From contig DBFWVW010000067.1 of assembly GCA_048217285.1 (NCBI GenBank), positions 13,306-77,305 of the forward strand: a stretch of 64,000 nt of DNA. The letters run 5' to 3'. Within the stretch, counting starts at the first letter, position 1. The number at the start of each line of letters is the position of its first letter. Of this stretch, positions 9,268 through 15,927 are shown one piece after another. The DNA comes from CAG-103 sp048217285 (GTDB taxonomy: Bacteria > Bacillota > Clostridia > Oscillospirales > Oscillospiraceae). The translations under genes were made by a program, and so were the position numbers. The notes below the pieces were generated by a model. The model was given only the letters and a program-made list of their open reading frames with translations. It was not told the origin of the DNA and made no database searches.

Positions 9268-9299
9268 CACCATGAAAAGCCGTCTCCTTGAGGAGAAGG
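9251..9299 (+). repeat. 49-bp dispersed repeat, copy 1
   Basis: These 49 bases recur exactly at 10404-10452. The unit begins with the right arm and T-run of the nifJ terminator and ends with the self-complementary CTCCTTGAGGAG. The copies are in direct orientation and bracket the HNH island. Sequences of this kind are scattered through related Clostridia genomes (my recollection); the function is unknown. Confidence 0.85.
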
Positions 9300-9763
9300 C
9301 CCCTCACGGTATATGCAAATGCATAGAAAAGATGGGGCGCATGGTGCAGAATCGTACGCATGAGGAAGCCGTGACAGCCGCGCGACAAACCGCGTACGCA
9401 ACACTTTAGTGCGCTACCTCGCAAATGTGAATCCAACAATTGTTCATAACCTGTTGATTACGCAAACGCATACATCGTCCCGCTCGGAATAGATTGCGCG
9501 CTATTGTGGAAAGCCGCCGCTGAAATCGGTCAAATCTCCCGGATTTATGCAAGGATAGCACCGCACGTCAAGGCTAAAATGCACGATGCAGCACGCAAAG
9601 CCGCTTTTCTGACGAAAAGCACAGCCGAAAAAGAGGACGTGTTCACGCGCAAGCGCGTAACACGCCCCTTTTTCCGTCTGTGTGCCGCTACGCGTCACCG
9701 GCTTTGCTGCTTGCCCCGGCCTTGACAAGCGTGCTGCAGCAAAAATAAAAGGAGATTTGACCC
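9300..9763. other. Intergenic island segment, no confident gene
   Basis: About 460 bases between nifJ and the HNH gene. A frame is open on the plus strand from about 9451 to 9725 (a GTG at 9504 would give 73 residues), but its product has no recognisable domain and ends in Arg/Cys-rich sequence typical of chance frames, so it is not called. Base composition is less GC-rich than the neighbours around 9420-9560. AAAAGGAG at 9748-9755 is the ribosome site of the HNH gene. It may be decayed mobile DNA. Confidence 0.5.
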
Positions 9764-10054
9764 ATGATTTCAGCGAACATTCCGACTTCCACCCGCAAAG
9801 CAATCTACCGCCGTGACGGCTACCGCTGCGCACTCTGCGACAGCACGCAATATCTGCAGATTCACCATATCATCCCGCGCGGAAAAGGCGGCAACAGCGA
9901 GCCCGACAACCTCATCACGCTCTGCTCCAAATGCCACGGAGCGGCTCATGGCTGCATCCCTGAGGGATGGACAATGACCGCAGAAGACGTAGAACAAGCG
10001 TGCATTGAGTACGTCAGCGACCTGTGCGCCGGAGATTGGTACCCGCTAGAATGA
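9764..10054 (+). CDS. Small HNH endonuclease
   Basis: A 96-residue protein with a complete HNH nuclease fold: a CALC zinc knuckle near residue 27, IHHIIPRGKGG (the first H of the motif) near 38-48, NLITLC with Asn near 55 and CSKCHGAAH near 60-68 (second Cys pair and final His). HNH enzymes nick or cut DNA with one metal ion. Small stand-alone HNH genes of this type usually lie in phage genomes next to the packaging (cos/terminase) region, where they assist DNA packaging. Here no other phage gene is present, the flanks carry repeats and the downstream block is very GC-rich, so this is probably a prophage remnant or a selfish nuclease. AAAAGGAG lies 8 bases before the ATG. Confidence 0.85.
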   Translation: MISANIPTSTRKAIYRRDGYRCALCDSTQYLQIHHIIPRGKGGNSEPDNLITLCSKCHGAAHGCIPEGWTMTAEDVEQACIEYVSDLCAGDWYPLE

Positions 10055-10077
10055 GCGGGTCTCCATCTTATCATTCA

Positions 10078-10336
10078 AAAAGGTCGCGCGGCGGGGCACC
10101 CCCACGTGCTTGTCAAAGCTGGCCCCCCCGCCGCGCAGTTCCGCGCGCGCGCCCGGTTTTGTGCAGGGTTCGGCGGTGCGCGCGCGCTCAGTCCTTCGGG
10201 CCGCCCGCGTGGGCGCGGCCGTCCCTGCGCGGGCTGCGGCCCTTGCGTCTCGTCGGCCCGCGCTTGGTTTTGGTGGGGGCGTGGTGCGCGGGCCTCCTCG
10301 AGATTCCGCGCGCTGCGGCGCGCGGGCGAGGGAAAA
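10078..10336. other. Extremely GC-rich non-coding block after the HNH gene
   Basis: About 260 bases made largely of C/G runs and CGCG tracts, with several frames open only because stop codons are rare in such DNA. The start (GGTCGCGCGGCGGGGCACCC and onward, then a CCCCCCC run near 10124) resembles the spacer I associate with DNA between phage HNH and small-terminase genes, which can hold the cos site. No terminase follows. No gene is called. Confidence 0.45.
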
Positions 10337-10389
10337 TAGTGTTTCCGGCTAGCACTATACCTAGCGGTATAGTGCTGCCGGAAACACTA
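10337..10389. repeat. Long near-perfect inverted repeat
   Basis: Left arm 10337-10361 and right arm 10366-10389 pair over 24 bp with a single bulged base (T at 10350) around a TAGC loop. Arms begin AGTGTTTCCGGC and continue AGCACTATACC. No T-run follows on the plus strand, so it is not a normal terminator. It could be a miniature inverted-repeat element, a recombination site or a folded RNA. Confidence 0.75.
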
Positions 10390-10403
10390 AATCTTGTGAA
10401 TGC

Positions 10404-10476
10404 TCAGCCCCGCCTTTTTGCACCATGAAAAGCCGTCTCCTTGAGGAGAAGGTGGCACGGCGGTACGCCGTGACGG
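10404..10476 (+). repeat. 49-bp dispersed repeat, copy 2, with extension
   Basis: The first 49 bases (10404-10452) are identical to 9251-9299. Copy 2 lacks the left arm of the terminator but runs on into a second palindrome, CACGGCG-GTA-CGCCGTG (10456-10472), that copy 1 does not have. The extended unit looks like a small dispersed repeat able to fold into two hairpins. Confidence 0.8.
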
Positions 10477-10543
10477 ATGAGGTGGTTCCGGAGAAAAATG
10501 GCATTTCCGCATCCTCCTGTAGTGCCCCGCCCACTGGAATGTG

Positions 10544-10572
10544 TTGAAAACCGGAGGGTAAGGGCGTATACT
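10544..10572 (+). promoter_or_regulatory. Promoter of the MscS gene
   Basis: TTGAAA (10544-10549), a 17-base spacer and TATACT (10567-10572) lie about 37 bases before the TTG start of the channel gene. Confidence 0.65.
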
Positions 10573-10608
10573 AAGCAGCAGATTATCCACGAAAGGGGAG
10601 ACCGCCAT

Positions 10609-11487
10609 TTGAATACGGACACCTATCAGAATGCGCTCGAATCCACGAAAGACAGCATCGAGGACGTGAACAACGCCATCGGCTTCAGCCTCGGCAGTCT
10701 TACGCTCGAAAAGCTCATCACCTCCGCCATCACGCTCGTGATCTGCGTGCTCGTCATCTGGCTCGTCATGCGCGTCGCACGGCGCATTTCACAGCACTCG
10801 CGCCTGTCGGAGAGCCTGAGCAAGTTCATCCTCAAGGTGCTCAAGATCGCGCTGGAATTCATGGCCATCCTCATCGTGGCCGACAGCCTCGGCTTTAATG
10901 TCACGGCGCTGCTGGCCGTGTTCAGTCTGCTCGGTCTGGCTTTGTCGCTCTCGGTGCAAAACTGCCTGTCCAACGCCATGAGCGGCATCACCATTCTGCT
11001 CACGCGGCCGTTCGAGGACGGCGATTTCATCGAGGCCGGCGATGTGAGCGGCACGGTGCGGGACATCGGGCTGATCTATACGCAGCTGTGCACGCTGGAT
11101 AACAAGGACATTTACGTGCCGAACAGCGACCTCTCCGCGTCCAAGATCGTCAACTACAGCCGCGAGCCGCAGCGCCGCGTGGACCTGACCTTCGGCGCGG
11201 ACTATACCTGCCGCCCGGAACAGGTGAAGGCGGCGCTCCATAACGCCGTTTCACTCGTGCCCGGCATCCTGCCGGAGCCGGAGCCGTTCGTGCGCGTGTC
11301 AGGCTATGGGGAGAGCAACATCGAGTACACCGTGCGCGTCTGGTGCAAAACGGCGGATTACTGGACCGTATATTATGACCTCATGGAGGCCGCCGGTGCG
11401 GCGTTTGACGCGCACGGCGTGTCCATGTCCTACCCGCAGATGAACGTGCACGTGCTCGATACGCCGGAAAGCACAAAAAAGGATTGA
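10609..11487 (+). CDS. MscS-family mechanosensitive ion channel
   Basis: A 292-residue small-conductance mechanosensitive channel that opens under membrane tension to release solutes after osmotic downshock. Three hydrophobic helices are seen (about residues 35-58, 75-95 and 98-125); the last is the Gly/Ala-rich pore helix that ends in the conserved NCLSNAMSGI segment. The cytoplasmic beta domain follows (RPFEDGDFIEAG, then YVPNSDLS) and an alpha/beta tail ends near residue 285. The start is a TTG at 10609 with AAGGGGAG eight bases upstream; the frame extends further upstream, but over repeat and promoter DNA. Its last codons overlap the promoter of rpsF. Confidence 0.92.
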   Translation: MNTDTYQNALESTKDSIEDVNNAIGFSLGSLTLEKLITSAITLVICVLVIWLVMRVARRISQHSRLSESLSKFILKVLKIALEFMAILIVADSLGFNVTALLAVFSLLGLALSLSVQNCLSNAMSGITILLTRPFEDGDFIEAGDVSGTVRDIGLIYTQLCTLDNKDIYVPNSDLSASKIVNYSREPQRRVDLTFGADYTCRPEQVKAALHNAVSLVPGILPEPEPFVRVSGYGESNIEYTVRVWCKTADYWTVYYDLMEAAGAAFDAHGVSMSYPQMNVHVLDTPESTKKD

Positions 11488-11511
11488 CTTTCCCGCTTTT
11501 TCAGGTATAAT
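11484..11511 (+). promoter_or_regulatory. Promoter of rpsF-ssb-rpsR
   Basis: TTGACT (11484-11489), a 16-base spacer and TATAAT (11506-11511) overlap the stop codon of the MscS gene. The leader of about 75 bases before rpsF contains a small fold around 11550-11568 (CTCATTTGAGATGAG region). It could be an S6:S18 autoregulatory element, but the required bulge was not confirmed. Confidence 0.8.
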
Positions 11512-11593
11512 AATATAGCCTGTGTGTTGACATGGGCGATCCTTGCTCTCATTTGAGATGAGGGCCACTAGACCAGAAGGAGGTGCAACTGAA

Positions 11594-11890
11594 ATGGCAA
11601 AAACCACCGAAAAGTACGAACTGATGTATATCATCAACCCCAACCTGTCGGAGGAAGAGACTGCAGCAGTCGTCGAGAAGTTCAAGGCGCTTGTCGAGCA
11701 GAACGGCACGCTGGAGGAAATGGAGGAGATGGGTAAGCGCAAGCTCGCTTACGAGATCAACTACATTTCTGAGGGCTACTACGTGCTCGTCAAGTTCACC
11801 AGCGGCCCGGATTTCCCGGCCGAGCTGGACCGTGTGCTGGGCATCACGGACGGTATTCTCCGCTCCCTGATCACCCGTCGTCCGGAATAA
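11594..11890 (+). CDS. rpsF: 30S ribosomal protein S6
   Basis: A 98-residue bS6 protein; it binds 16S rRNA with S18 in the small-subunit platform. Typical sequence includes YELMYIINPNLSEEE at the start and RKLAYEINYISEGYYVL in the middle. The ATG at 11594 follows AAGGAGGTG; the longer open frame upstream is leader. It is the first gene of the conserved rpsF-ssb-rpsR operon, with 12 bases to ssb. Length is normal. Confidence 0.97.
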   Translation: MAKTTEKYELMYIINPNLSEEETAAVVEKFKALVEQNGTLEEMEEMGKRKLAYEINYISEGYYVLVKFTSGPDFPAELDRVLGITDGILRSLITRRPE

Positions 11891-11902
11891 GGAGGTACGG
11901 CG

Positions 11903-12373
11903 ATGCTGAACCACATTGTGCTCATGGGCCGTCTGACCCGTGACCCCGAGCTTCGTTATACCCAGTCCCAGATTCCTGTGGCGTCGTTCACGCTGGCGGT
12001 CGACCGCGATTTCGGCGGTCGGGACGGCGGCGAGAAGCAGACGGACTTCATCGACATTGTCGCCTGGAGAAGCACGGCGGAGTTCGTCTCCAAGTACTTC
12101 ACCAAGGGCAGCATGGCCGCCGTGAGCGGCCGCCTGCAGATCCGCGACTGGACCGACCGTGAAGGCGGCAAGCGCCGCAGTGCGGAGGTCGTGGCGGACA
12201 ATGTCTACTTTGGCGAGAGCAAGCGCCGCGACGGCGGTGATGTGTCTCGCCCGGCAGCGCCGAGTGCATCGGCTCCGGCTCACCGCGGCAGCTATGGCGG
12301 ATATGACAATGTCCCCCAGGGCGGCAGCGCGTTTTCCGAGCTGGACGACGATGACGGCGATCTGCCGTTCTGA
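11903..12373 (+). CDS. ssb: Single-stranded DNA-binding protein
   Basis: A 156-residue SSB with an OB fold over about residues 1-105 (MLNHIVLMGRLTRDPELR start, then the conserved FIDIVAWR), a Gly/Ser/Pro-rich linker and the acidic tail DDDDGDLPF that recruits partner repair and replication proteins. It protects single-stranded DNA during replication and recombination. It lies between rpsF and rpsR, as in most Firmicutes, with GGAGG upstream of the ATG. Confidence 0.97.
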   Translation: MLNHIVLMGRLTRDPELRYTQSQIPVASFTLAVDRDFGGRDGGEKQTDFIDIVAWRSTAEFVSKYFTKGSMAAVSGRLQIRDWTDREGGKRRSAEVVADNVYFGESKRRDGGDVSRPAAPSASAPAHRGSYGGYDNVPQGGSAFSELDDDDGDLPF

Positions 12374-12397
12374 TTTTGATAAAGGAGGATTACAGTC

Positions 12398-12637
12398 TTG
12401 GCTTTTGACAGAGATAAGAGCAAGAACCGCAAACGCAGAAAAGTTTGCCAGTTCTGTGTGGACAAGTGCACTTATATCGACTACAAAGACACCGCGAAGC
12501 TTCGCCGCTTCCTGTCCGAGCGCAGCAAGATTCTGCCGCGCCGCACGACCGGCACCTGCGCGATGCATCAGCGCGAGCTCACCGAGGCTATCAAGAGAGC
12601 GCGTCAGATCGCCCTCCTGCCGTACGTGACCGACTGA
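12398..12637 (+). CDS. rpsR: 30S ribosomal protein S18
   Basis: A 79-residue bS18 that pairs with S6 on the 16S rRNA platform. Conserved KVCQFC, then IDYKD and LRRFLSERSKILPRRTTGTC are all present, and a CxxC-type pair (CQFCVDKC) suggests a zinc-binding form of S18. The start is an unusual TTG at 12398, with AAAGGAGG (12380-12387) upstream; no ATG is available. It is the last gene of the operon, followed by a terminator. Confidence 0.96.
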   Translation: MAFDRDKSKNRKRRKVCQFCVDKCTYIDYKDTAKLRRFLSERSKILPRRTTGTCAMHQRELTEAIKRARQIALLPYVTD

Positions 12638-12658
12638 GTTTCTGTTCACAGACGCAAA

Positions 12659-12690
12659 CAGCCCCCATCATCCGATGGGGGCTGTTTTTG
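12659..12690 (+). terminator. Terminator of rpsF-ssb-rpsR
   Basis: An 11-bp stem (CAGCCCCCATC with GATGGGGGCTG) and a 4-base loop are followed by five T residues. Confidence 0.92.
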
Positions 12691-12709
12691 CTTGCTGTTT
12701 TATGTTGCT

Positions 12710-13615
12710 TCAGTCGTCGAGGTGCAGCGGAATGTTTTCGACCTGCGCGATGACGGAAACCATGGCGCGGATCTGCGGTGTGAGCACTTTGTCGCGGTGG
12801 TGCACCAGCTGGCTCCACTGCTCCATGTGGCAGTCTGTGACCGGCAGAATGATGAGCCGACCCTCTTGCGCGCGGCGGCGCGCCGTGTAGCGTGGCAGCA
12901 CCGACAGGTAGGGGTTGTGCTCGAGCAGTTGCATGACCATGCTCGTGCTCTCCAGCTCCAGAAACGGCCGGATCGAAAGCTTCTGGTGTGCCAGTTCCAT
13001 ATCAAACTGGTGGCGATAGCTGTTGAACTGCGGCATGAGCACGAACGGCTCGTTGACGAGGTCGGCCAGCTTGAGGTGCTTGGCGGCGGCGAACGGATGC
13101 TTGGGGCTCGCAACAATGACGATCTCCTGCGGGCACTCGAACAGCTTGACGCGCTGCGCGTCATAGCCCATGTCGTCGAGCGTATAGATCAGGTCAACCT
13201 CATTGTGCATGAGCATATCCGAGAGCGTTTTCGTATCGCCCTCGACCAGTTGTGTGTTTACGTGCGGACAGCGCTCATGATACAGCGGCAGGATCTCTCC
13301 AAAGCTGGCCGTCATGATCGATTCGATCGTGCCGATGCGCAGCGTGCCGGTCAGGTCGCGCTCCTGCACCGTGAAGGACACGGCGCGCGCTGCGGCCGAT
13401 ACGACATCGCGCGCATAGGGGATAAACTCCTGACCGTAGTGGGTGATGGATACGGTTTTACCGATGCGGTCGAACAGACGCACGCCCAGCTCGTTTTCGA
13501 GCTGCTGGACCTGAACCGTAACAGCGGACTGGGAATACCCCAGGGATTCTGCGGCCTTGGAGAAGCTTTGAAGCTGCGCGACCTTTAAAAATGTGGTCAG
13601 CAAACGAAGTTCCAT
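12710..13615 (-). CDS. LysR family transcriptional regulator
   Basis: A 301-residue LysR-type regulator. The amino-terminal winged helix-turn-helix (MELRLLTTFLKVAQLQSFSKAAE, residues 1-23 onward, split here only by description) is followed by a linker helix and two periplasmic-binding-like effector lobes from about residue 90. AAGGAGG lies before the ATG at 13613-13615. It is convergent with rpsR and divergent from a small membrane protein gene; the target and the effector cannot be read. A minus-strand promoter, TTGACG (13692-13687), 18 bases, TATTAT (13668-13663), drives it. Confidence 0.92.
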   Translation of the reverse strand: MELRLLTTFLKVAQLQSFSKAAESLGYSQSAVTVQVQQLENELGVRLFDRIGKTVSITHYGQEFIPYARDVVSAAARAVSFTVQERDLTGTLRIGTIESIMTASFGEILPLYHERCPHVNTQLVEGDTKTLSDMLMHNEVDLIYTLDDMGYDAQRVKLFECPQEIVIVASPKHPFAAAKHLKLADLVNEPFVLMPQFNSYRHQFDMELAHQKLSIRPFLELESTSMVMQLLEHNPYLSVLPRYTARRRAQEGRLIILPVTDCHMEQWSQLVHHRDKVLTPQIRAMVSVIAQVENIPLHLDD

Positions 13616-13911
13616 AGGCGATGCCTCCTTATCCCGATTTGGTTCCGTTTTTTCTCGAGTTTATAATACGTCGCAAATCCGGCCTGCGTCAAGCTTTTTT
13701 TCGGATATCCAACGCATGGCAGGAATAGATTGACAGGAAATTATCATTTTTGCGAAAGCATATCATGATTTTTTTGAATTGAATCGAAAACGCAAAACGT
13801 ACCTTTCAAAATTGTGAATTTTACAACAAGCGAGTGATATGCTATCATGCAATTGTAAGCAAGGGGACCTGGAAACGGCCCCAAAATTCAAAAAATCAGG
13901 AGGTAGCTGCT
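13616..13911. promoter_or_regulatory. Divergent AT-rich regulatory region
   Basis: These 296 bases hold the LysR promoter on the minus strand and, on the plus strand, TTTACA (13820-13825), a 17-base spacer and TATCAT (13843-13848). The plus promoter resembles that of nifJ (TTTACG, 17, TATCAT). A GGGACC / GGCCCC fold lies in the leader near 13863-13882. No T-N11-A palindrome was convincing. Confidence 0.6.
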
Positions 13912-14100
13912 ATGAAAAGCATTTGGCTGAGCATTCTTGCATTCGTTGCGTTCCTTGCGATCGAGATCACCGCTGTCTCCTTTATGAGCGCGTATTCTGC
14001 CGGTTCCGCCGCGATGGCGCTGCTGGGTGTGCTTGCGCTCGTGATCGGCGGCATTTACACGGCCCTGCTTGGCAGAGACATTGTGAGTATCAAGCGCTGA
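13912..14100 (+). CDS. Small two-helix membrane protein
   Basis: A 62-residue hydrophobic protein with two predicted membrane helices (about residues 4-26 and 33-54) and a basic tail ending in SIKR. I do not recognise it. Support for a real gene is the strong AGGAGG site ten bases before the ATG at 13912, a good promoter at 13820-13848 and a downstream terminator. The frame is open 26 codons further upstream, but those codons cover the leader. It could be a target of the divergent LysR protein. Confidence 0.7.
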   Translation: MKSIWLSILAFVAFLAIEITAVSFMSAYSAGSAAMALLGVLALVIGGIYTALLGRDIVSIKR

Positions 14101-14205
14101 GCCGATCCTTTCTTTGCTATTTTTCATCCATTTCTGTTTTTTCCTCTATGGTTTCCGGGAGTAACCGCCTCCCGGTGACCGCCCCAACGTGCGGTTTTCC
14201 GCATG

Positions 14206-14246
14206 AAAAAATCTCCTCCCGTAACCGCCGGGAGGAGATTTTTTTA
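14206..14246 (+). terminator. Terminator before the first cobalamin leader
   Basis: A 13-bp stem (AAATCTCCTCCCG with CGGGAGGAGATTT), 7-base loop, then a T-run. It ends the small membrane protein transcript and isolates the riboswitch-controlled unit. Upstream, 14101-14205 holds no gene that I can see. Confidence 0.9.
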
Positions 14247-14270
14247 TTTGCGCCTGTGCCCGGAAGGAGA

Positions 14271-14299
14271 TTTACAATTGTGCCGGACTGTGATACACT
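14271..14299 (+). promoter_or_regulatory. Promoter of the first riboswitch unit
   Basis: TTTACA, 17 bases, TACACT. The same arrangement, differing only in four spacer bases, recurs at 15649-15677 before the second riboswitch. Confidence 0.75.
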
Positions 14300-14305
14300 A
14301 CGGCT

Positions 14306-14428
14306 GAAACTGCATATTGCGCAGCCTTCGCCGCTTCGGGCGGCAGGGGGAATGCGGGTGCAAAGCCCCGCGAGTCGGTCACTGTGAAGCCGCCGGAAGG
14401 CGGATGAGTCAGAGCTCCCGAAGGCTGC
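14306..14428 (+). promoter_or_regulatory. Cobalamin riboswitch aptamer 1
   Basis: A cobalamin-family aptamer. The closing P1 helix pairs GCAGCCTTCG (14321-14330) with CGAAGGCTGC (14419-14428). Inside are the conserved GGGGGAATGCGGGTGCAA element, the GTCGGTCACTGTGAAGCC block and the late GATGAGTCAGAG segment, in the order seen in B12 riboswitches. It is followed by a conserved intermediate hairpin (14459-14485) and a terminator right before the ribosome site, so B12 binding is expected to shut off the downstream DUF4430-SLH gene. A second, nearly identical aptamer lies at 15684-15806. Confidence 0.9.
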
Positions 14429-14498
14429 AGGCATTTCCGCCGGAACCGGAAGCTGTATGGCTGAACGAAGGAATTTCGTCCAGCCGGTTTTGCTGCAG

Positions 14499-14532
14499 CT
14501 GCCTGCCGATCCCGGCGGGCAGAAATTTTTTT
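14499..14532 (+). terminator. Riboswitch-controlled terminator 1
   Basis: A 10-bp stem (CTGCCTGCCG with CGGCGGGCAG, one T-G pair, ATCC loop) is followed by AAATTTTTTT and then, 2 bases later, by the AGGAGG ribosome site of the gene. This is the expected expression platform of the upstream aptamer. Confidence 0.88.
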
Positions 14533-14549
14533 CAGGAGGAACCAACAAC

Positions 14550-15551
14550 ATGAAAAAACGGTTTTTGGCGCTGCTGCTGGTGCTGACGCTGGTCTTCAGC
14601 CTCATGCCGGCGGCACTGGCTGCGGATGCGGCGGACCCGACGGGTGTAACGGGTGTAACGGGCGGATGCGCCGTCACGTTCCAGCTGCACACGGACACGG
14701 ACGATTGGATCCAGCCGACCACGGTTGCCAATCTGCCTGAGGGCGCAACGGTATTCGAAGTGTTCCGGCAGGTGCTGGCTGCCGAGGGCTATACGTATGA
14801 ATGCTCTGATCAGTACTGCTATGTGCAGGCGGTCACTGCGCCGGATGGCACCAGAGTCGCAGAGCTCAGCAAGGGGCAGAACTCCGGCTGGCTTTTCCGC
14901 GTCAACGGGGATATCCCGGATGTGGCTATGGACGCCTACCGGCTCGAGGACGGGGATGAGATCGAGGTGTTCTTCACTGCGGATTATCTGCTCGAGCCCG
15001 GCATGGTCCTGCCGTTTACCGATGTGTCGTGGGATCACTGGGCGTACACCGCCATCAAGCGTATGTATACCCGCAGCCTCATGGTCGGCGTGAGCGATAC
15101 GACCTTTGCACCCGAGCAGACGCTCACCCGCGCCATGCTCGCGGGCATCCTCTATACCAGAGCCGGGTCGCCGGCGGTCACGGCGGACAATCCGTTCTCG
15201 GATGTTCCGGCCGGCCAGTGGTATACGAACGCGGTCATTTGGGCGGCGGCCAACGGAATCGTTGCCGGCTGCGGTGACGGCACGTTCCAGCCTGAGGCGG
15301 CAGTCACGCGTGCACAGGCGGCCGTCATGCTCTGCGGCTTTGCGGCTTTTCATAACGAGAATGTGACGGTGCGCGCCGACCTTGCTGCCTTCGCCGATGC
15401 GGCGGACGTTCCGTCCTGGGCGCTGGCCGAGATGCAGTGGGCCGTTGCCATGCAGCTCATCTCCGGCCGCGACGGTAAGCTCCTCGCACCGAACGCCGCG
15501 ACGACCCGCGCCGAGATGGCTTCCATCCTCAGCGCTTATATCCGCAAATAA
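14550..15551 (+). CDS. Surface protein: DUF4430 (transcobalamin-C-like) domain plus three SLH motifs
   Basis: A 333-residue secreted protein. A signal peptide (residues 1-24, ending AALA) is followed by a DUF4430 domain (about 41-143: the start VTFQLHTDTDDW, a middle EGATVFEVFRQVL, then the hallmark SGWLFRVNG and EDGDEIEVFF) and three S-layer homology motifs (about 155-207, 215-270, 280-333) that bind secondary cell-wall polymer. DUF4430 is the family also called transcobalamin-like C-terminal, related to the B12-gripping beta domain of animal B12 carriers. With a cobalamin riboswitch in front, the simplest role is capture of cobalamin or another corrinoid at the cell surface. The start at 14550 was chosen for its signal peptide and AGGAGG; the frame running from 14457 overlaps riboswitch RNA. 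Confidence 0.9.
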   Translation: MKKRFLALLLVLTLVFSLMPAALAADAADPTGVTGVTGGCAVTFQLHTDTDDWIQPTTVANLPEGATVFEVFRQVLAAEGYTYECSDQYCYVQAVTAPDGTRVAELSKGQNSGWLFRVNGDIPDVAMDAYRLEDGDEIEVFFTADYLLEPGMVLPFTDVSWDHWAYTAIKRMYTRSLMVGVSDTTFAPEQTLTRAMLAGILYTRAGSPAVTADNPFSDVPAGQWYTNAVIWAAANGIVAGCGDGTFQPEAAVTRAQAAVMLCGFAAFHNENVTVRADLAAFADAADVPSWALAEMQWAVAMQLISGRDGKLLAPNAATTRAEMASILSAYIRK

Positions 15552-15564
15552 GTATCGGAATCAG

Positions 15565-15594
15565 CACCCCCGGACTTCGGTTCGGGGGTGTTTT
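15565..15594 (+). terminator. Terminator of the first SLH gene
   Basis: An 11-bp stem closed by a TTCG tetraloop (CACCCCCGGAC with GTTCGGGGGTG) is followed by TTTTG. Confidence 0.9.
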
Positions 15595-15648
15595 GCGTTC
15601 GTGATGACTGCGTAAGTCGTTTCCGAACCTTTGTGGTCGGGAAAAGCA

Positions 15649-15677
15649 TTTACAACCGCGCCGGACTGTGATACACT
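15649..15677 (+). promoter_or_regulatory. Promoter of the second riboswitch unit
   Basis: TTTACA (15649-15654), 17 bases, TACACT (15672-15677); a duplicate of the promoter at 14271-14299. Confidence 0.75.
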
Positions 15678-15683
15678 ACAACC

Positions 15684-15806
15684 GAAACTGTATATTGCGC
15701 AGCCTTCGCCGCTTCGAGCGGCAGGGGGAATGAGGGTGCAAAGCCCCGCGAGTCGGTCACTGTGAAGCCGCCGGAAGGCGGATGAGTCAGAATACCCGAA
15801 GGCTGC
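15684..15806 (+). promoter_or_regulatory. Cobalamin riboswitch aptamer 2
   Basis: Nearly identical in sequence to aptamer 1. The P1 helix pairs 15699-15708 with 15797-15806, and the GGGGGAATGAGGGTGCAA, GTCGGTCACTGTGAAGCC and GATGAGTCAGAA elements are present. Differences from copy 1 are scattered single bases. The intermediate hairpin at 15837-15863 keeps its pairing although two of its bases differ from copy 1. Confidence 0.9.
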
Positions 15807-15876
15807 AGGCATTTCTGCCGGAACCGGAAGTTGCATGGCTGAACGAAGGAATTTCGTTCGGCCGGTTTTGTTGCAC

Positions 15877-15909
15877 CTGTCCGCCGATTCCGGCGGGCAG
15901 AATTTTTTT
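15877..15909 (+). terminator. Riboswitch-controlled terminator 2
   Basis: A 10-bp stem (CTGTCCGCCG with CGGCGGGCAG, one T-G pair, ATTC loop) is followed by AATTTTTTT, then GGGAGG and the ATG at 15928. Confidence 0.9.
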
Positions 15910-15927
15910 GTTTTGGGAGGAAAGTAC

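Noticed and set aside
9504..9725. Possible 73-residue protein before the HNH gene
   Set aside because: It starts with a GTG without a ribosome site and ends in Arg/Cys-rich sequence; no family resemblance.
11512..11593. An S6:S18-binding leader RNA before rpsF
   Set aside because: A small fold is possible, but the defining bulge and loop elements could not be confirmed by eye, so it is only mentioned under the promoter.
14457..14549. Upstream in-frame extension of the first SLH gene (and 15835-15927 for the second)
   Set aside because: The extension lies over the riboswitch hairpin and terminator; the signal peptide and AGGAGG support the downstream start in both copies.
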